From positions 1 through 35,959 of the forward strand of contig SHBP01000016.1 in NCBI GenBank assembly GCA_004211905.1: 35,959 bases of DNA, read 5' to 3'. Source of the DNA: SAR92 clade bacterium. GTDB taxonomy: Bacteria > Pseudomonadota > Gammaproteobacteria > Pseudomonadales > Porticoccaceae. The notes under the pieces were generated by a model that did no database searches, was not told where the DNA came from, and was given only the letters and a program-made list of their open reading frames with translations. The translations under genes and the position numbers were made by a program. Below are positions 9,199 through 17,044 of the stretch, one piece after another (position 1 is the first letter of the stretch; each line of letters begins with the position of its first letter).

Positions 9199-10257
9199 TT
9201 ATTTCAATGCTTCTTTGCCTGTCATTGGCACAAGAGACATCGTTTTGCTAGCCATGTCCATGCGCATTTTTGTAGGTAGAGGAATCATTCCTTTTTCTGC
9301 TAAATATCCATCCTCACCCCACGCTCTCTCGTTCGTAAATTCTTTGAGGTAACCCATCATTCCCGGGACCACACCAACATGCGCCTTCTTTACGTAAAAA
9401 TATAATGGACGAGAAATGGGATATGATTTGTCGGCAATAGATTCAAAGGTTGGTTCTATTGATTCTATTTGAGCGCCTTGGACTTTATCAGCATTCTGGT
9501 CTAAGAAACTAAATCCAAACACACCTAATGCAGATGGGTTGGCCTCGAGCTTTTGAACGATTAAATTATCATTTTCACCTGCCTCAATATAACGGCCATC
9601 TTCACGGACAGTGTGGCAGATTGCTTTATATCTGTTTTTATCAGTTTTTTTAATTGCAGCGATCCAGCCTATCTTTTTACATCCGCCCTCTAGAGCAAGC
9701 TCAGCGAAGGCATCTCTTGTGCCAGAAGTTGGTGGCGGCCCAAGAACCTCTATCGCAGTATCGGGCAACGAAGCATTCACCTGCTTCCATGTAGAATATG
9801 GATTGTCAATTAACTCTCCATCATTAGTACCAGGTACCTTCTCAGCAAGAGCTAGAAAAATATCTTTTCTAGTTAAGTTCATTGTTGCAGCATCAACCGA
9901 ATTAGCCACGACAATACCGTCATAACCAACTTGAACCTCGATAATGTCTTTCACTCCATTTGTCTGACATTTTTTGAATTCAGACAACTTAATTCGACGA
10001 GAGGAATTAGTAATATCAGGATAGTTTGTACCAACACCCGAACAAAATAGTTTCATTCCTCCACCAGAACCCGTTGATTCAATCTTAGGTGTTGGCTTGC
10101 CAGTAGATCGCCCGTAGCGCTCAGCCACTACGGTTGAGAAGGGATAAACCGTTGATGAGCCGACAACCTCAATACTTTCTCGAGCAAATGAAATCGGTGA
10201 TATCAACATTACTGCTACAGTAGCAACTGTTGAGAAAGTAGTTACTTTTTTAAACAT
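9199..10257 (-). CDS. pstS: PstS, periplasmic phosphate-binding protein
   Basis: PstS captures phosphate in the periplasm and hands it to PstCA. The product has 352 residues with a Sec signal peptide (MFKKVTTFSTVATVAVMLISPISFA, cut before RE). The mature part begins with VVGSSTVYPFSTVVAERYG and carries phosphate-site motifs ESTGSGGGMKLFC and PPPTSGTRDAF, typical of the longer PstS found in marine gammaproteobacteria. I start it at ATG 10257 because GGAG lies upstream and because the -10 of the Pho promoter (10316-10321) puts transcription start near 10309; the longer frame starting at 10317 would begin before the transcript. It is first in the pst operon and divergent from the porin. Confidence 0.95.
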   Translation of the reverse strand: MFKKVTTFSTVATVAVMLISPISFARESIEVVGSSTVYPFSTVVAERYGRSTGKPTPKIESTGSGGGMKLFCSGVGTNYPDITNSSRRIKLSEFKKCQTNGVKDIIEVQVGYDGIVVANSVDAATMNLTRKDIFLALAEKVPGTNDGELIDNPYSTWKQVNASLPDTAIEVLGPPPTSGTRDAFAELALEGGCKKIGWIAAIKKTDKNRYKAICHTVREDGRYIEAGENDNLIVQKLEANPSALGVFGFSFLDQNADKVQGAQIESIEPTFESIADKSYPISRPLYFYVKKAHVGVVPGMMGYLKEFTNERAWGEDGYLAEKGMIPLPTKMRMDMASKTMSLVPMTGKEALK

Positions 10258-10315
10258 ATTGAACTCCATAAACTGATAGTGATTTAAAGTGCCTATTTCA
10301 ACTTGGGGTCTAATC

Positions 10316-10350
10316 AATATATTGAGTTAATGTGACAGAAATATGACAAC
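10316..10350 (-). promoter_or_regulatory. PhoB box and -10 of pstS
   Basis: On the minus strand, half-sites TTGTCAT and CTGTCAC are spaced 11 bp apart (10332-10349). After exactly 10 bp comes TATATT (10316-10321), a near-consensus -10. This is a textbook Pho promoter with the box in place of a -35. Confidence 0.9.
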
Positions 10351-10375
10351 TGAAGAAAAACAAAAAATATTATGG

Positions 10376-10442
10376 CTGTCATATTTTTGTAACATTTTAG
10401 ACATATATTTATCACGTATTTGTCACAATCAAGATTTAGCAA
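10376..10442 (+). promoter_or_regulatory. Five-half-site PhoB array upstream of the porin
   Basis: On the plus strand, half-sites start at 10376 (CTGTCAT), 10387 (TTGTAAC), 10398 (TAGACAT, weak), 10409 (TTATCAC) and 10420 (TTGTCAC), every one 11 bp after the last with AT-rich spacers. A weak -10 candidate, TAGCAA, lies at 10437-10442, 10 bp past the array. The spacing is seen; PhoB control of the porin is inferred. Confidence 0.75.
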
Positions 10443-10487
10443 CTAAGAGGGCAGCCGCCCATAAAAATTTCACATTAGGATTTGAGT

Positions 10488-11444
10488 ATGAAAAATTTAT
10501 TATTAGTAATTGGTATTCTCTTTACTTCGTTTAGCTTCGCATCGGGCCCAATTGATGGGAAGGTTTATGGCAAGGCTAATCTTTCTGTGGTTAGTCAAGA
10601 TGACGGGGGCTCTAATGAATGGAATCTGAACAGCAATGCCTCTCGCTTGGGACTAAAGGGAGCGACTAAAATCTCTGACGGCCTTGAAGTGGTTTATCAG
10701 GCTGAATACGAAGTTTGTATTGATAGTGGCAGCTGCAAAGGCCAAACGTTTAAGCAACGCAATACATTTGCTGGATTAAAGGGTAATTTTGGAATGGTTT
10801 GGGCAGGAAAACATGACACCCCCACAAAGCTTGCCCAAAAAAAAATTGATCTCTTTAATGATCTGGAGGGTGACTTAAAGAACACCTTCGAAGGGGAAAA
10901 TCGGTCTTCAAATATTATTGCTTATACAACTCCATCGGGTAACGGATTTTCTGCAACCGTAGCAATGATTCCTGCTGAAGGCGAAGATACTGATCAAGAT
11001 GGCAAAGATGACACCGGCCTCAATGACGGTATGTCTTATTCGATCAGCTTCACTCGCGACAAACTCTACCTGGCGGTTGCCGGAGATCAAGATATCGATG
11101 AACAGGATCTCACACGAATGGTGGCACAGTATCAAATAGACGCATTAAAGCTTGGTTTTATGTATCAGCAGAATGAAGATAACTTGGGCACTAAAGATGA
11201 ATCCGGCTATTTTTTAAGTGCTGCCTACAAAATGGATAGTAATATCACTTTAAAAGCACAGTATGGAGCCATCGAAGATGATGTTGACGGAGATGAAGAG
11301 ACAACGTTGTCTCTGGGCGCTGATTACAAATTAGCTAAAAACACCAAGTTTTTTGCTTTTTACACTGACAATACGGACTCTAAAGTAGATTCTAGCGATG
11401 CAGACTTCAGTGCCATTGGCATTGGCATGGAACATAAATTTTAG
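10488..11444 (+). CDS. Outer-membrane porin, probably phosphate-starvation induced
   Basis: The product has 318 residues with a clear signal peptide (MKNLLLVIGILFTSFSFA) and a general Gram-negative porin body of alternating beta-strands: KVYGKANLSVV, SRLGLKGATKISDGLEVVYQAEYE, FAGLKGNFGMVWAGKHDTP, with C-terminal IGIGMEHKF ending in Phe, the usual outer-membrane assembly signal. A very acidic segment (about 163-180, GEDTDQDGKDDTG) is probably an external loop. ATG 10488 has AGGA 7 bp upstream. The PhoB array ahead and divergence from pstS suggest a role like PhoE/OprP in letting phosphate across the outer membrane. The acidic loop argues against strong anion selectivity, so the role is open. 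Confidence 0.9.
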   Translation: MKNLLLVIGILFTSFSFASGPIDGKVYGKANLSVVSQDDGGSNEWNLNSNASRLGLKGATKISDGLEVVYQAEYEVCIDSGSCKGQTFKQRNTFAGLKGNFGMVWAGKHDTPTKLAQKKIDLFNDLEGDLKNTFEGENRSSNIIAYTTPSGNGFSATVAMIPAEGEDTDQDGKDDTGLNDGMSYSISFTRDKLYLAVAGDQDIDEQDLTRMVAQYQIDALKLGFMYQQNEDNLGTKDESGYFLSAAYKMDSNITLKAQYGAIEDDVDGDEETTLSLGADYKLAKNTKFFAFYTDNTDSKVDSSDADFSAIGIGMEHKF

Positions 11445-11463
11445 TGTTTAATCGTTTAAAAAA

Positions 11464-11487
11464 GGGCGCTAATGCGCCCTTTTTTTA
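11464..11487 (+). terminator. Rho-independent terminator after the porin
   Basis: The stem GGGCGC / GCGCCC with loop TAAT is followed by eight T. It starts 19 bp after the porin stop. Confidence 0.95.
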
Positions 11488-11682
11488 TCCCTTGGGCTTG
11501 ATAAATTACGCCCGCCACTTGCCGCCCATTCGCCATTTAAGTATCTAAAAGTATTGATTTTATTAGCCTTGCAACATAGGTATGATCGCTTCTGAAAGAG
11601 ACTTGAATTTAATTTTTAGACAAAACAGCGAATTAATCTTAGCCTGATGAAACTCGCCAAAAAGGCTTACGAGGGATAACAC

Positions 11683-13320
11683 ATGTCTGCCAATAAGTTC
11701 GATGCATTTGCTATATCTGATGCTAATTATGATCCATTAACACCACTCTCATTTTTAAGAAGAACGGCATTGATGTTTCCAGATCGCCGAGCTGTGGTTT
11801 ATGGAGAGCGCCAGTATTCTTGGCAAGCATTTTATGATCGCTGCAAAAAGCTCGCATCGGCGCTGAGTAGGGCCGGTATTCAGAAAGGGGATACTGTTGC
11901 TATTTTAGCGGCGAACACTCCTGAAATGGTCGAGGCTCATTTTGGTATTCCTATGTCTGGTGCTGTGTTAAATACCGTTAATACGCGCCTAGATGATGAG
12001 ACCATTGCCTACATCTTGGGCCATGGTGAAGCTAAAGTGTTTATCGTTGACTACGAGCTTGCACCTCAAACAAAACGAGCCCTGGAGCTGCACGGGGATA
12101 AAGACTTGCTTGTTATTGATATCTTGGATCTCAAAAACACTAGTCATCCCTCTGCAATAGGCAGTCAGGACTACGAATCATTCTTGTCTACAGGCTCAGA
12201 AGATGACGAATGGGCGATGCCAACCAATGAGTGGGATGCTATTGGTTTAAGCTATACCTCAGGAACCTCTGGTCGGCCTAAAGGCGTTGTTTACCATCAT
12301 CGAGGTTCATACTTGATGTCGATGGGTACGATTACCGACTGGGATTTACCCCGCCATCCCAATTATCTGTATACAGTCCCAATGTTTCATTGCAATGGCT
12401 GGGGTCATGCTTGGACGATGGCAGCTATAGCAGGTACTATTTTCTGTACTCGAGCCATTGATCCTGAAGAAATATTTTCAACTATTTTGGAACACGAAAT
12501 TAGCCACTTTGGTGGTGCTCCGATTGTTTTGAGTATGTTACTCAACTCCCCCGCAGCTAAAGACTTTGTCTGCAACCATAAAATTGAATTAATGACCGCT
12601 GGTGCCCCTCCTCCAGCCGCTGTATTGCAGGGTGTTGAGAAACTGGGTTTCAACGTCACCCAGGTTTATGGTTTAACAGAAACCTATGGTCATACGGTAA
12701 TGTCTACCTGGAATTCAGACTGGGATAATCTCGATGCAGAGGCAAGAGCTAAGCTCAAAGCTCGTCAAGGTGCTGCTATGGTAATGACTGCTGGAATGCG
12801 AATTGTTGATATGGAGTCTGGTATTGATGTGCCCGCCGATGGAGAGACAATCGGTGAGATATTAATCCGCGGCAACACCATTATGAAAGGCTATTTGAAA
12901 GATCAAGATAATACCGCTAAGTCTCTCAAAGATGGTTGGTTTCATACGGGTGATTTAGCAGTAATGCATGCCCAAGGTTATGCTGAAATTAAAGATCGGC
13001 TAAAAGATATTATTATTTCGGGTGGAGAAAATATTTCGTCAGTGGAGATCGAGGGGGTATTGCATAAACATCCTGCGGTTTCATTGGCTGCTGTGGTTGC
13101 ACTCCCAGATGAAAAATGGGGAGAGGTACCCTGTGCCTTTTTAGAGTTGTTGGAAGGAAAGTCCGTATCAGAGATAGAAATCGATACTTTCTGTAGATCA
13201 CATCTGGCCGGCTTTAAACGCCCCAAAAAAGTTATTTTTGGGGAACTGCCAAAAACTGCGACTGGCAAAATACAAAAATATGAGCTGCGCGCGCTAGCGA
13301 GAAGCGGAAAACTAAACTAA
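11683..13320 (+). CDS. Acyl-CoA synthetase (AMP-forming; DmdB/medium-chain-like)
   Basis: This enzyme joins a carboxylic acid to CoA through an acyl-adenylate. The 545 residues carry the P-loop-like SYTSGTSGRPKGV (about 190-202), the VYGLTETYG motif (about 327-335), the GWFHTGD motif and the C-terminal catalytic Lys in TATGKIQKYELR. The length and motifs such as VPMFHCNGWGHAWTMAAIAGT place it in the group containing long/medium-chain and 3-methylmercaptopropionate (DmdB) ligases; the true substrate cannot be read. ATG 11683 has GAGGG upstream. It is followed 100 bp later by a crotonase on the same strand, so the two may act on one acid. No Pho box was seen ahead of it. Confidence 0.92.
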   Translation: MSANKFDAFAISDANYDPLTPLSFLRRTALMFPDRRAVVYGERQYSWQAFYDRCKKLASALSRAGIQKGDTVAILAANTPEMVEAHFGIPMSGAVLNTVNTRLDDETIAYILGHGEAKVFIVDYELAPQTKRALELHGDKDLLVIDILDLKNTSHPSAIGSQDYESFLSTGSEDDEWAMPTNEWDAIGLSYTSGTSGRPKGVVYHHRGSYLMSMGTITDWDLPRHPNYLYTVPMFHCNGWGHAWTMAAIAGTIFCTRAIDPEEIFSTILEHEISHFGGAPIVLSMLLNSPAAKDFVCNHKIELMTAGAPPPAAVLQGVEKLGFNVTQVYGLTETYGHTVMSTWNSDWDNLDAEARAKLKARQGAAMVMTAGMRIVDMESGIDVPADGETIGEILIRGNTIMKGYLKDQDNTAKSLKDGWFHTGDLAVMHAQGYAEIKDRLKDIIISGGENISSVEIEGVLHKHPAVSLAAVVALPDEKWGEVPCAFLELLEGKSVSEIEIDTFCRSHLAGFKRPKKVIFGELPKTATGKIQKYELRALARSGKLN

Positions 13321-13420
13321 ACAATAAATATGTTGCTGGACTGGTTGTTATAACTGATTATAATCTCGGCGTTGATGCACTAAAGAAGTCACTGTCTATA
13401 GTATTTTAGGAGAAACTGTT

Positions 13421-14221
13421 TTGGAAAAACTTGATAATTTTGATCTTGAAAATCTTACTCTGATCGGTAATGAAGACGGTATTGTGCAGGTTGTTCTATC
13501 TCGGCCAGCAAAACGTAACGCTTTAAATGCCGACACGATTGAGGAATTGATAGAGGTCTTTTCTAAACTTCCCAGAATGGGTGCCAGAGCTGTGGTTCTG
13601 CGAGCCGAGGGCGATCATTTTTGTGCTGGCTTAGATTTGGTTGAACATCATAATGAGCAGCGTCGTCCCGAAGAGTTTATGCATATATGCCTCCGCTGGC
13701 ATGAAGCCTTCAATAAGATGGAATATGGTGGTGTACCTATTATTGCCGCCCTCAAAGGTGCCGTTGTTGGTGGTGGCCTTGAACTGGCCTCGGCTGCGCA
13801 TGTGCGGGTCGCCGATCAAAGTACTTATTTTGCTCTGCCTGAGGGCCAACGTGGATTATTTACTGGTGGAGGTGCAACCATACGCGTTGCTGATCTTGTG
13901 GGAAAAGCCCGCATGATCGACATGATGTTGACCGGTCGCGTATACAAGCAAGAAGAAGCGTTTCAAGTTGGTCTGTGCCAATATTTGGTGGAGGGCTCAA
14001 GCGAAGACAAGGCTATGGAGATTGCGCGCACAGCGGCGGAAAATCCAGTCTTATCTAATTTTGCTATCTGTTCAGCTATCAGTCATATGCAGAGTATGTC
14101 GGCGATGGACGCAGCTTATGCAGAGTCTGTTGTTGCTGGTATCGTTAATACACAGCCAGCTTCAAATGAGCGATTAGAGGCGTTTGCTAATAAAAGTGCT
14201 CCCCGAGTCAGGCCTGACTGA
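13421..14221 (+). CDS. Crotonase-fold enzyme (enoyl-CoA hydratase/isomerase family)
   Basis: The protein has 266 residues of crotonase fold. The oxyanion-hole segments are FCAGLDL (67-73) and [10 protein letters not shown] (115-124). Two acidic residues, Glu121 (GGGLE) and Glu141 (ALPEGQRG), sit where hydratases keep their catalytic pair; as I recall, DmdD methylthioacryloyl-CoA hydratase also uses Glu121 and Glu141. It starts at TTG 13421 with AGGAG 8 bp upstream; no ATG occurs in frame before residue 53. It probably hydrates an enoyl-CoA derived from the acid activated by the upstream ligase. DmdD-type chemistry is possible but not shown. It converges on phoR with 17 bp between stops. Confidence 0.9.
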   Translation: MEKLDNFDLENLTLIGNEDGIVQVVLSRPAKRNALNADTIEELIEVFSKLPRMGARAVVLRAEGDHFCAGLDLVEHHNEQRRPEEFMHICLRWHEAFNKMEYGGVPIIAALKGAVVGGGLELASAAHVRVADQSTYFALPEGQRGLFTGGGATIRVADLVGKARMIDMMLTGRVYKQEEAFQVGLCQYLVEGSSEDKAMEIARTAAENPVLSNFAICSAISHMQSMSAMDAAYAESVVAGIVNTQPASNERLEAFANKSAPRVRPD

Positions 14222-14238
14222 CTAAGCGCTACAATTGA

Positions 14239-15513
14239 TTAGTTGGTATGGAGGGGGAACCAGCACTCAAAGGTAGCTCCCTGACCCGGACGGCTGATGA
14301 TATCCAAACTAGCATTTCCTCTGGTTAGAGCGTGTTTGGCTATCGCTAGACCCAGGCCGCTGCCGCCGCTTTTCGAATTACGGCTATTGTCCCCACGGTA
14401 AAATCGCTCTGTCATCTTTGGAATTTCGTCGACTGGCATACCCACTCCATCGTCTGCAATTACAATCATAATTCCATTTTCATGTAATTGTATGTTTACT
14501 TTGATTTCTGCCCCATCGGGATTGTGATTGACCGCATTAAAAATAATGTTACCCAAAGCCGCTCGAATATCTCCATGATTTCCTTGGAGGATCAATGGTT
14601 GGCTTTCAAAAAAGAAGTGATGACGGCCAGCACTTAATACTTTTGCTTCATCGATAATGGTATTAAGCATGGAAACAATATCTATTTCCTCATTTTGAGG
14701 TTCGTTGCTTTCCTCTTCCATCTGAGACAGCAAAATTAAATCATCTGCAAGAGATTGCATTCGAACTATCTGCTTCTCCATTTGCTCATAAGCCTTTGTC
14801 TCTAATGCATTTTTGTCTGGTAGGTCTTCCAGCGTCTCTAGGTAGCCTCTAAGAACTGTAAGTGGAGTGCGTAATTCATGGGAGACATTCCCGACAAACT
14901 CCACTTTTAATTGCTCAAGTTTGCTGAGCCGACTTACATCTGTAATGACCAGCACTATATCTTGACCATCGATAAAGGATGCTTCGAACTCTAGCAATAC
15001 ATCCTTTTGGACATGCGACATTAATTTTATCGAACCAGCAAATTCAGATTTATTTATATATTCAATAAAGCGCGGCTCTCTAATCAAGTTTATTATCGAA
15101 CTACCGCGGTCAGTTGAACGAAGATTGAGTAATGCTTTTGCTGACGTATTCCACCAATCTAAGGTCCGATTTTTTTTCAGTACCACAACACCTTGATCCA
15201 GAGACTCCGTAACCTTAGTCGCTCTTCTAATCAAAGTTCTTAGCTTTTCTGCTGATTTTTTATGCCGACGCCGTTGACGATTTAGTGTGTCCGCTACCTC
15301 TCCCCATATTCCATCCGCATCTGGCGGGATATTTCTCATACCTCTGTCTATCCATAAAAATATCTTAGATATCGTTTTAAAACTCCAGAGTAAATAGATC
15401 GCTAGGCTTATGACAAAAATCTGTAAAGGAAAGCCTAGACTCCAACCAAAAAACAAGCTGAATGAGAAAACGGCGGTCGCTCTCCAAAGTTCTTGTTGCA
15501 TTCCAGGTCGCAA
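14239..15513 (-). CDS. phoR: PhoR, phosphate regulon sensor histidine kinase
   Basis: PhoR senses phosphate status through Pst/PhoU and phosphorylates PhoB. It has 424 residues: two membrane helices at about 11-27 and 29-45, a linker, a PAS domain (about 100-190), HisKA with His212 in NVSHELRTPL, and an HATPase domain (NIIFNAVNHNPDG, IADDGVGMP, GGSGLGLAIAKHA). The start is TTG 15513: a perfect AAGGAG lies 8 bp before it, while the first in-frame ATG (15501) is too far from any ribosome site. It is 21 bp downstream of phoB in one operon. Confidence 0.96.
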   Translation of the reverse strand: MRPGMQQELWRATAVFSFSLFFGWSLGFPLQIFVISLAIYLLWSFKTISKIFLWIDRGMRNIPPDADGIWGEVADTLNRQRRRHKKSAEKLRTLIRRATKVTESLDQGVVVLKKNRTLDWWNTSAKALLNLRSTDRGSSIINLIREPRFIEYINKSEFAGSIKLMSHVQKDVLLEFEASFIDGQDIVLVITDVSRLSKLEQLKVEFVGNVSHELRTPLTVLRGYLETLEDLPDKNALETKAYEQMEKQIVRMQSLADDLILLSQMEEESNEPQNEEIDIVSMLNTIIDEAKVLSAGRHHFFFESQPLILQGNHGDIRAALGNIIFNAVNHNPDGAEIKVNIQLHENGIMIVIADDGVGMPVDEIPKMTERFYRGDNSRNSKSGGSGLGLAIAKHALTRGNASLDIISRPGQGATFECWFPLHTN

Positions 15514-15534
15514 AGCCTTCGCTCCTTATACAAA

Positions 15535-16239
15535 TTATTTGACACCTTGTAATTGGGTAGAAAATCTATACCCTGCTCCGCGCACAGTCTGCACATAGTC
15601 ATCATGTCCTGCAACTGAAATTGCCTTGCGCAATCTCCTTACATGCACATCAACAGTCCTTTCATCCAAATAAATATTCGCCCCCCACACATAATCCAGG
15701 ATTTGATCCCTCGTATACACACGCTCTTGGTGGGTAAGAAAAAATTGAAGAAGCCTATATTCGGTGGGACCAAGCTTCACCGATTGTTCGTCAATACTAA
15801 CTCGATGTGCCAAAGGATCGAATTTAAGACCCCCAACCAAGATTGGCTCTTTAAGTTCCTCCCTGCCTACTCGTCTCAGAACCGCTTTAACTCTTGCCAC
15901 CAACTCCCGGGGAGAGAATGGTTTGGAAATATAATCATCAGCTCCAGAGTCCAGCCCAGAAATTTTATTCGATTCCTCTGCTCTCGCTGTTAGCAAGATG
16001 ACTGGAATATGATCAGTAAGCTCATCACGCTTGAGCCGTCTTAGCAACTCAAGCCCACTTGTGCCAGGCATCATCCAATCTAATAAAACTAAATCTGGAA
16101 GCTTATCCACCACAATGCCATGAGCCTTTTGAGCATTCTCAGCTTGTAAGACGTTATACCCTGCCGCATCCAATGAAATTGTGAGCATATCCCTAATTGA
16201 TGGCTCATCATCAACCACTAAAATAGTATGTCGAGGCAT
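15535..16239 (-). CDS. phoB: PhoB, phosphate regulon response regulator
   Basis: PhoB activates Pho promoters when phosphorylated. It has 234 residues: a receiver domain with phospho-acceptor Asp54 (LVLLDWMMPG) and Lys106-region KPF, and a C-terminal winged helix (LGPTEYRLLQFFLTH, DERTVDVHVRRLRKAI). I start it at ATG 16239 (MPRHTILVVDDE) because CAGGT lies 8 bp before it; the upstream ATG at 16260 lacks a ribosome site and sits within a few bases of the predicted transcript start. Its own promoter carries a Pho box, so it should amplify itself. Confidence 0.97.
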   Translation of the reverse strand: MPRHTILVVDDEPSIRDMLTISLDAAGYNVLQAENAQKAHGIVVDKLPDLVLLDWMMPGTSGLELLRRLKRDELTDHIPVILLTARAEESNKISGLDSGADDYISKPFSPRELVARVKAVLRRVGREELKEPILVGGLKFDPLAHRVSIDEQSVKLGPTEYRLLQFFLTHQERVYTRDQILDYVWGANIYLDERTVDVHVRRLRKAISVAGHDDYVQTVRGAGYRFSTQLQGVK

Positions 16240-16272
16240 AATTTTTACCTGGTCATTCATTTACAATACCGT

Positions 16273-16306
16273 ATTAAGCTATACCTATATTACATAAATA
16301 TGACAG
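16273..16306 (-). promoter_or_regulatory. PhoB box and -10 of phoBR
   Basis: On the minus strand, half-sites CTGTCAT (16300-16306) and ATGTAAT (16289-16295) are 11 bp apart. After 10 bp comes CTTAAT (16273-16278), a 4/6 match to -10. This predicts autoactivation of phoBR, as in other gammaproteobacteria. Confidence 0.85.
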
Positions 16307-16429
16307 CACCCAAACCCTGACGAATGTTATACGACCTACTGAAAATTAACGACTAATTCTTAGCTGAAAGATCGATATTCTTGAGCGAATCACGCATAAT
16401 GCCTTTTTTTAAATAACCGGAATTAGGCC

Positions 16430-16915
16430 ATGACTATTAAAGAAAACAGCGCGGTAAGCTTTCATTACACTTTAACTGATGATGAAGGCCAACAACTTGA
16501 TAGTTCCGAAGGTAAAGAGCCCTTGGCGTATTTACATGGCGCAGGAAACATCATTCCTGGATTGGAGAATGCCCTTGAAGGCAAAAGTATTGGTGACTCG
16601 ATGACAGTCGCGGTATCAGCTGCTGAAGGTTATGGCGAAGTTCAGACCGAGCTAATTCAAGAAGTACCTAGAGGATCGTTCCAGGGTGTTGATGAGATTG
16701 AAATAGGAATGCAGTTTGAAGCCCAAACAGGCAATGGCGACAGTGTGCCTGTCACGGTAACAGCTGTAACTGATGAGTCAGTGACAGTTGATGGTAATCA
16801 CCCTTTAGCTGGCAAAAATTTGAACTTTGATGTGTCTATAGAAGATGTTCGAGAAGCTAGCCAAGAAGAGTTAGAGCATGGTCATGTCCACGGAGTCGGC
16901 GGGCCTAATCACTAA
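16430..16915 (+). CDS. slyD: SlyD-like FKBP-type peptidyl-prolyl isomerase
   Basis: This is a cytoplasmic prolyl isomerase and chaperone. Its 161 residues show the SlyD layout: a split FKBP domain (VSFHYTLTDDEGQQLDSS, LAYLHGAGNIIPGLENALEGKSIGD) with the insert-in-flap chaperone domain at about 75-120 (EVPRGSFQGVDEIEIGMQFEAQ) and return to FKBP (NHPLAGKNLNFDVSIEDVREAS). The tail is a short His-rich end (HGHVHGVGGPNH), much shorter than the metal-binding tail of E. coli SlyD. It is divergent from phoB and shows no Pho box of its own. Confidence 0.93.
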   Translation: MTIKENSAVSFHYTLTDDEGQQLDSSEGKEPLAYLHGAGNIIPGLENALEGKSIGDSMTVAVSAAEGYGEVQTELIQEVPRGSFQGVDEIEIGMQFEAQTGNGDSVPVTVTAVTDESVTVDGNHPLAGKNLNFDVSIEDVREASQEELEHGHVHGVGGPNH

Positions 16916-16940
16916 TTAAGCCTGAAAATAAGTACTCGCA

Positions 16941-16964
16941 AAGCCACTGAAAAGTGGCTTTTTT
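16941..16964 (+). terminator. Rho-independent terminator after slyD
   Basis: The stem AAGCCACT / AGTGGCTT with loop GAAA is followed by TTTT. It separates slyD from the GAPDH-arsJ promoter just downstream. Confidence 0.9.
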
Positions 16965-16983
16965 ATGGGATTTTTCTAATTAG

Positions 16984-17017
16984 TTGTCATAATCCTGTAG
17001 CATTACATTGTAATAAT
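16984..17017 (+). promoter_or_regulatory. PhoB box and -10 of the GAPDH-arsJ unit
   Basis: Half-sites TTGTCAT (16984-16990) and CTGTAGC (16995-17001) are 11 bp apart. After exactly 10 bp comes AATAAT (17012-17017), a 5/6 match to -10. This is the same architecture as the pstS and phoB promoters in this window. Transcription would start near 17024, 21 bp before the GAPDH start. Confidence 0.8.
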
Positions 17018-17044
17018 TTTTAAGAGGGTAATCTGGAATTAATC

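Noticed and set aside
10258..10317. 20-residue N-terminal extension of pstS
   Set aside because: It would place the start codon at the promoter -10 and hide the signal peptide behind a polar segment.
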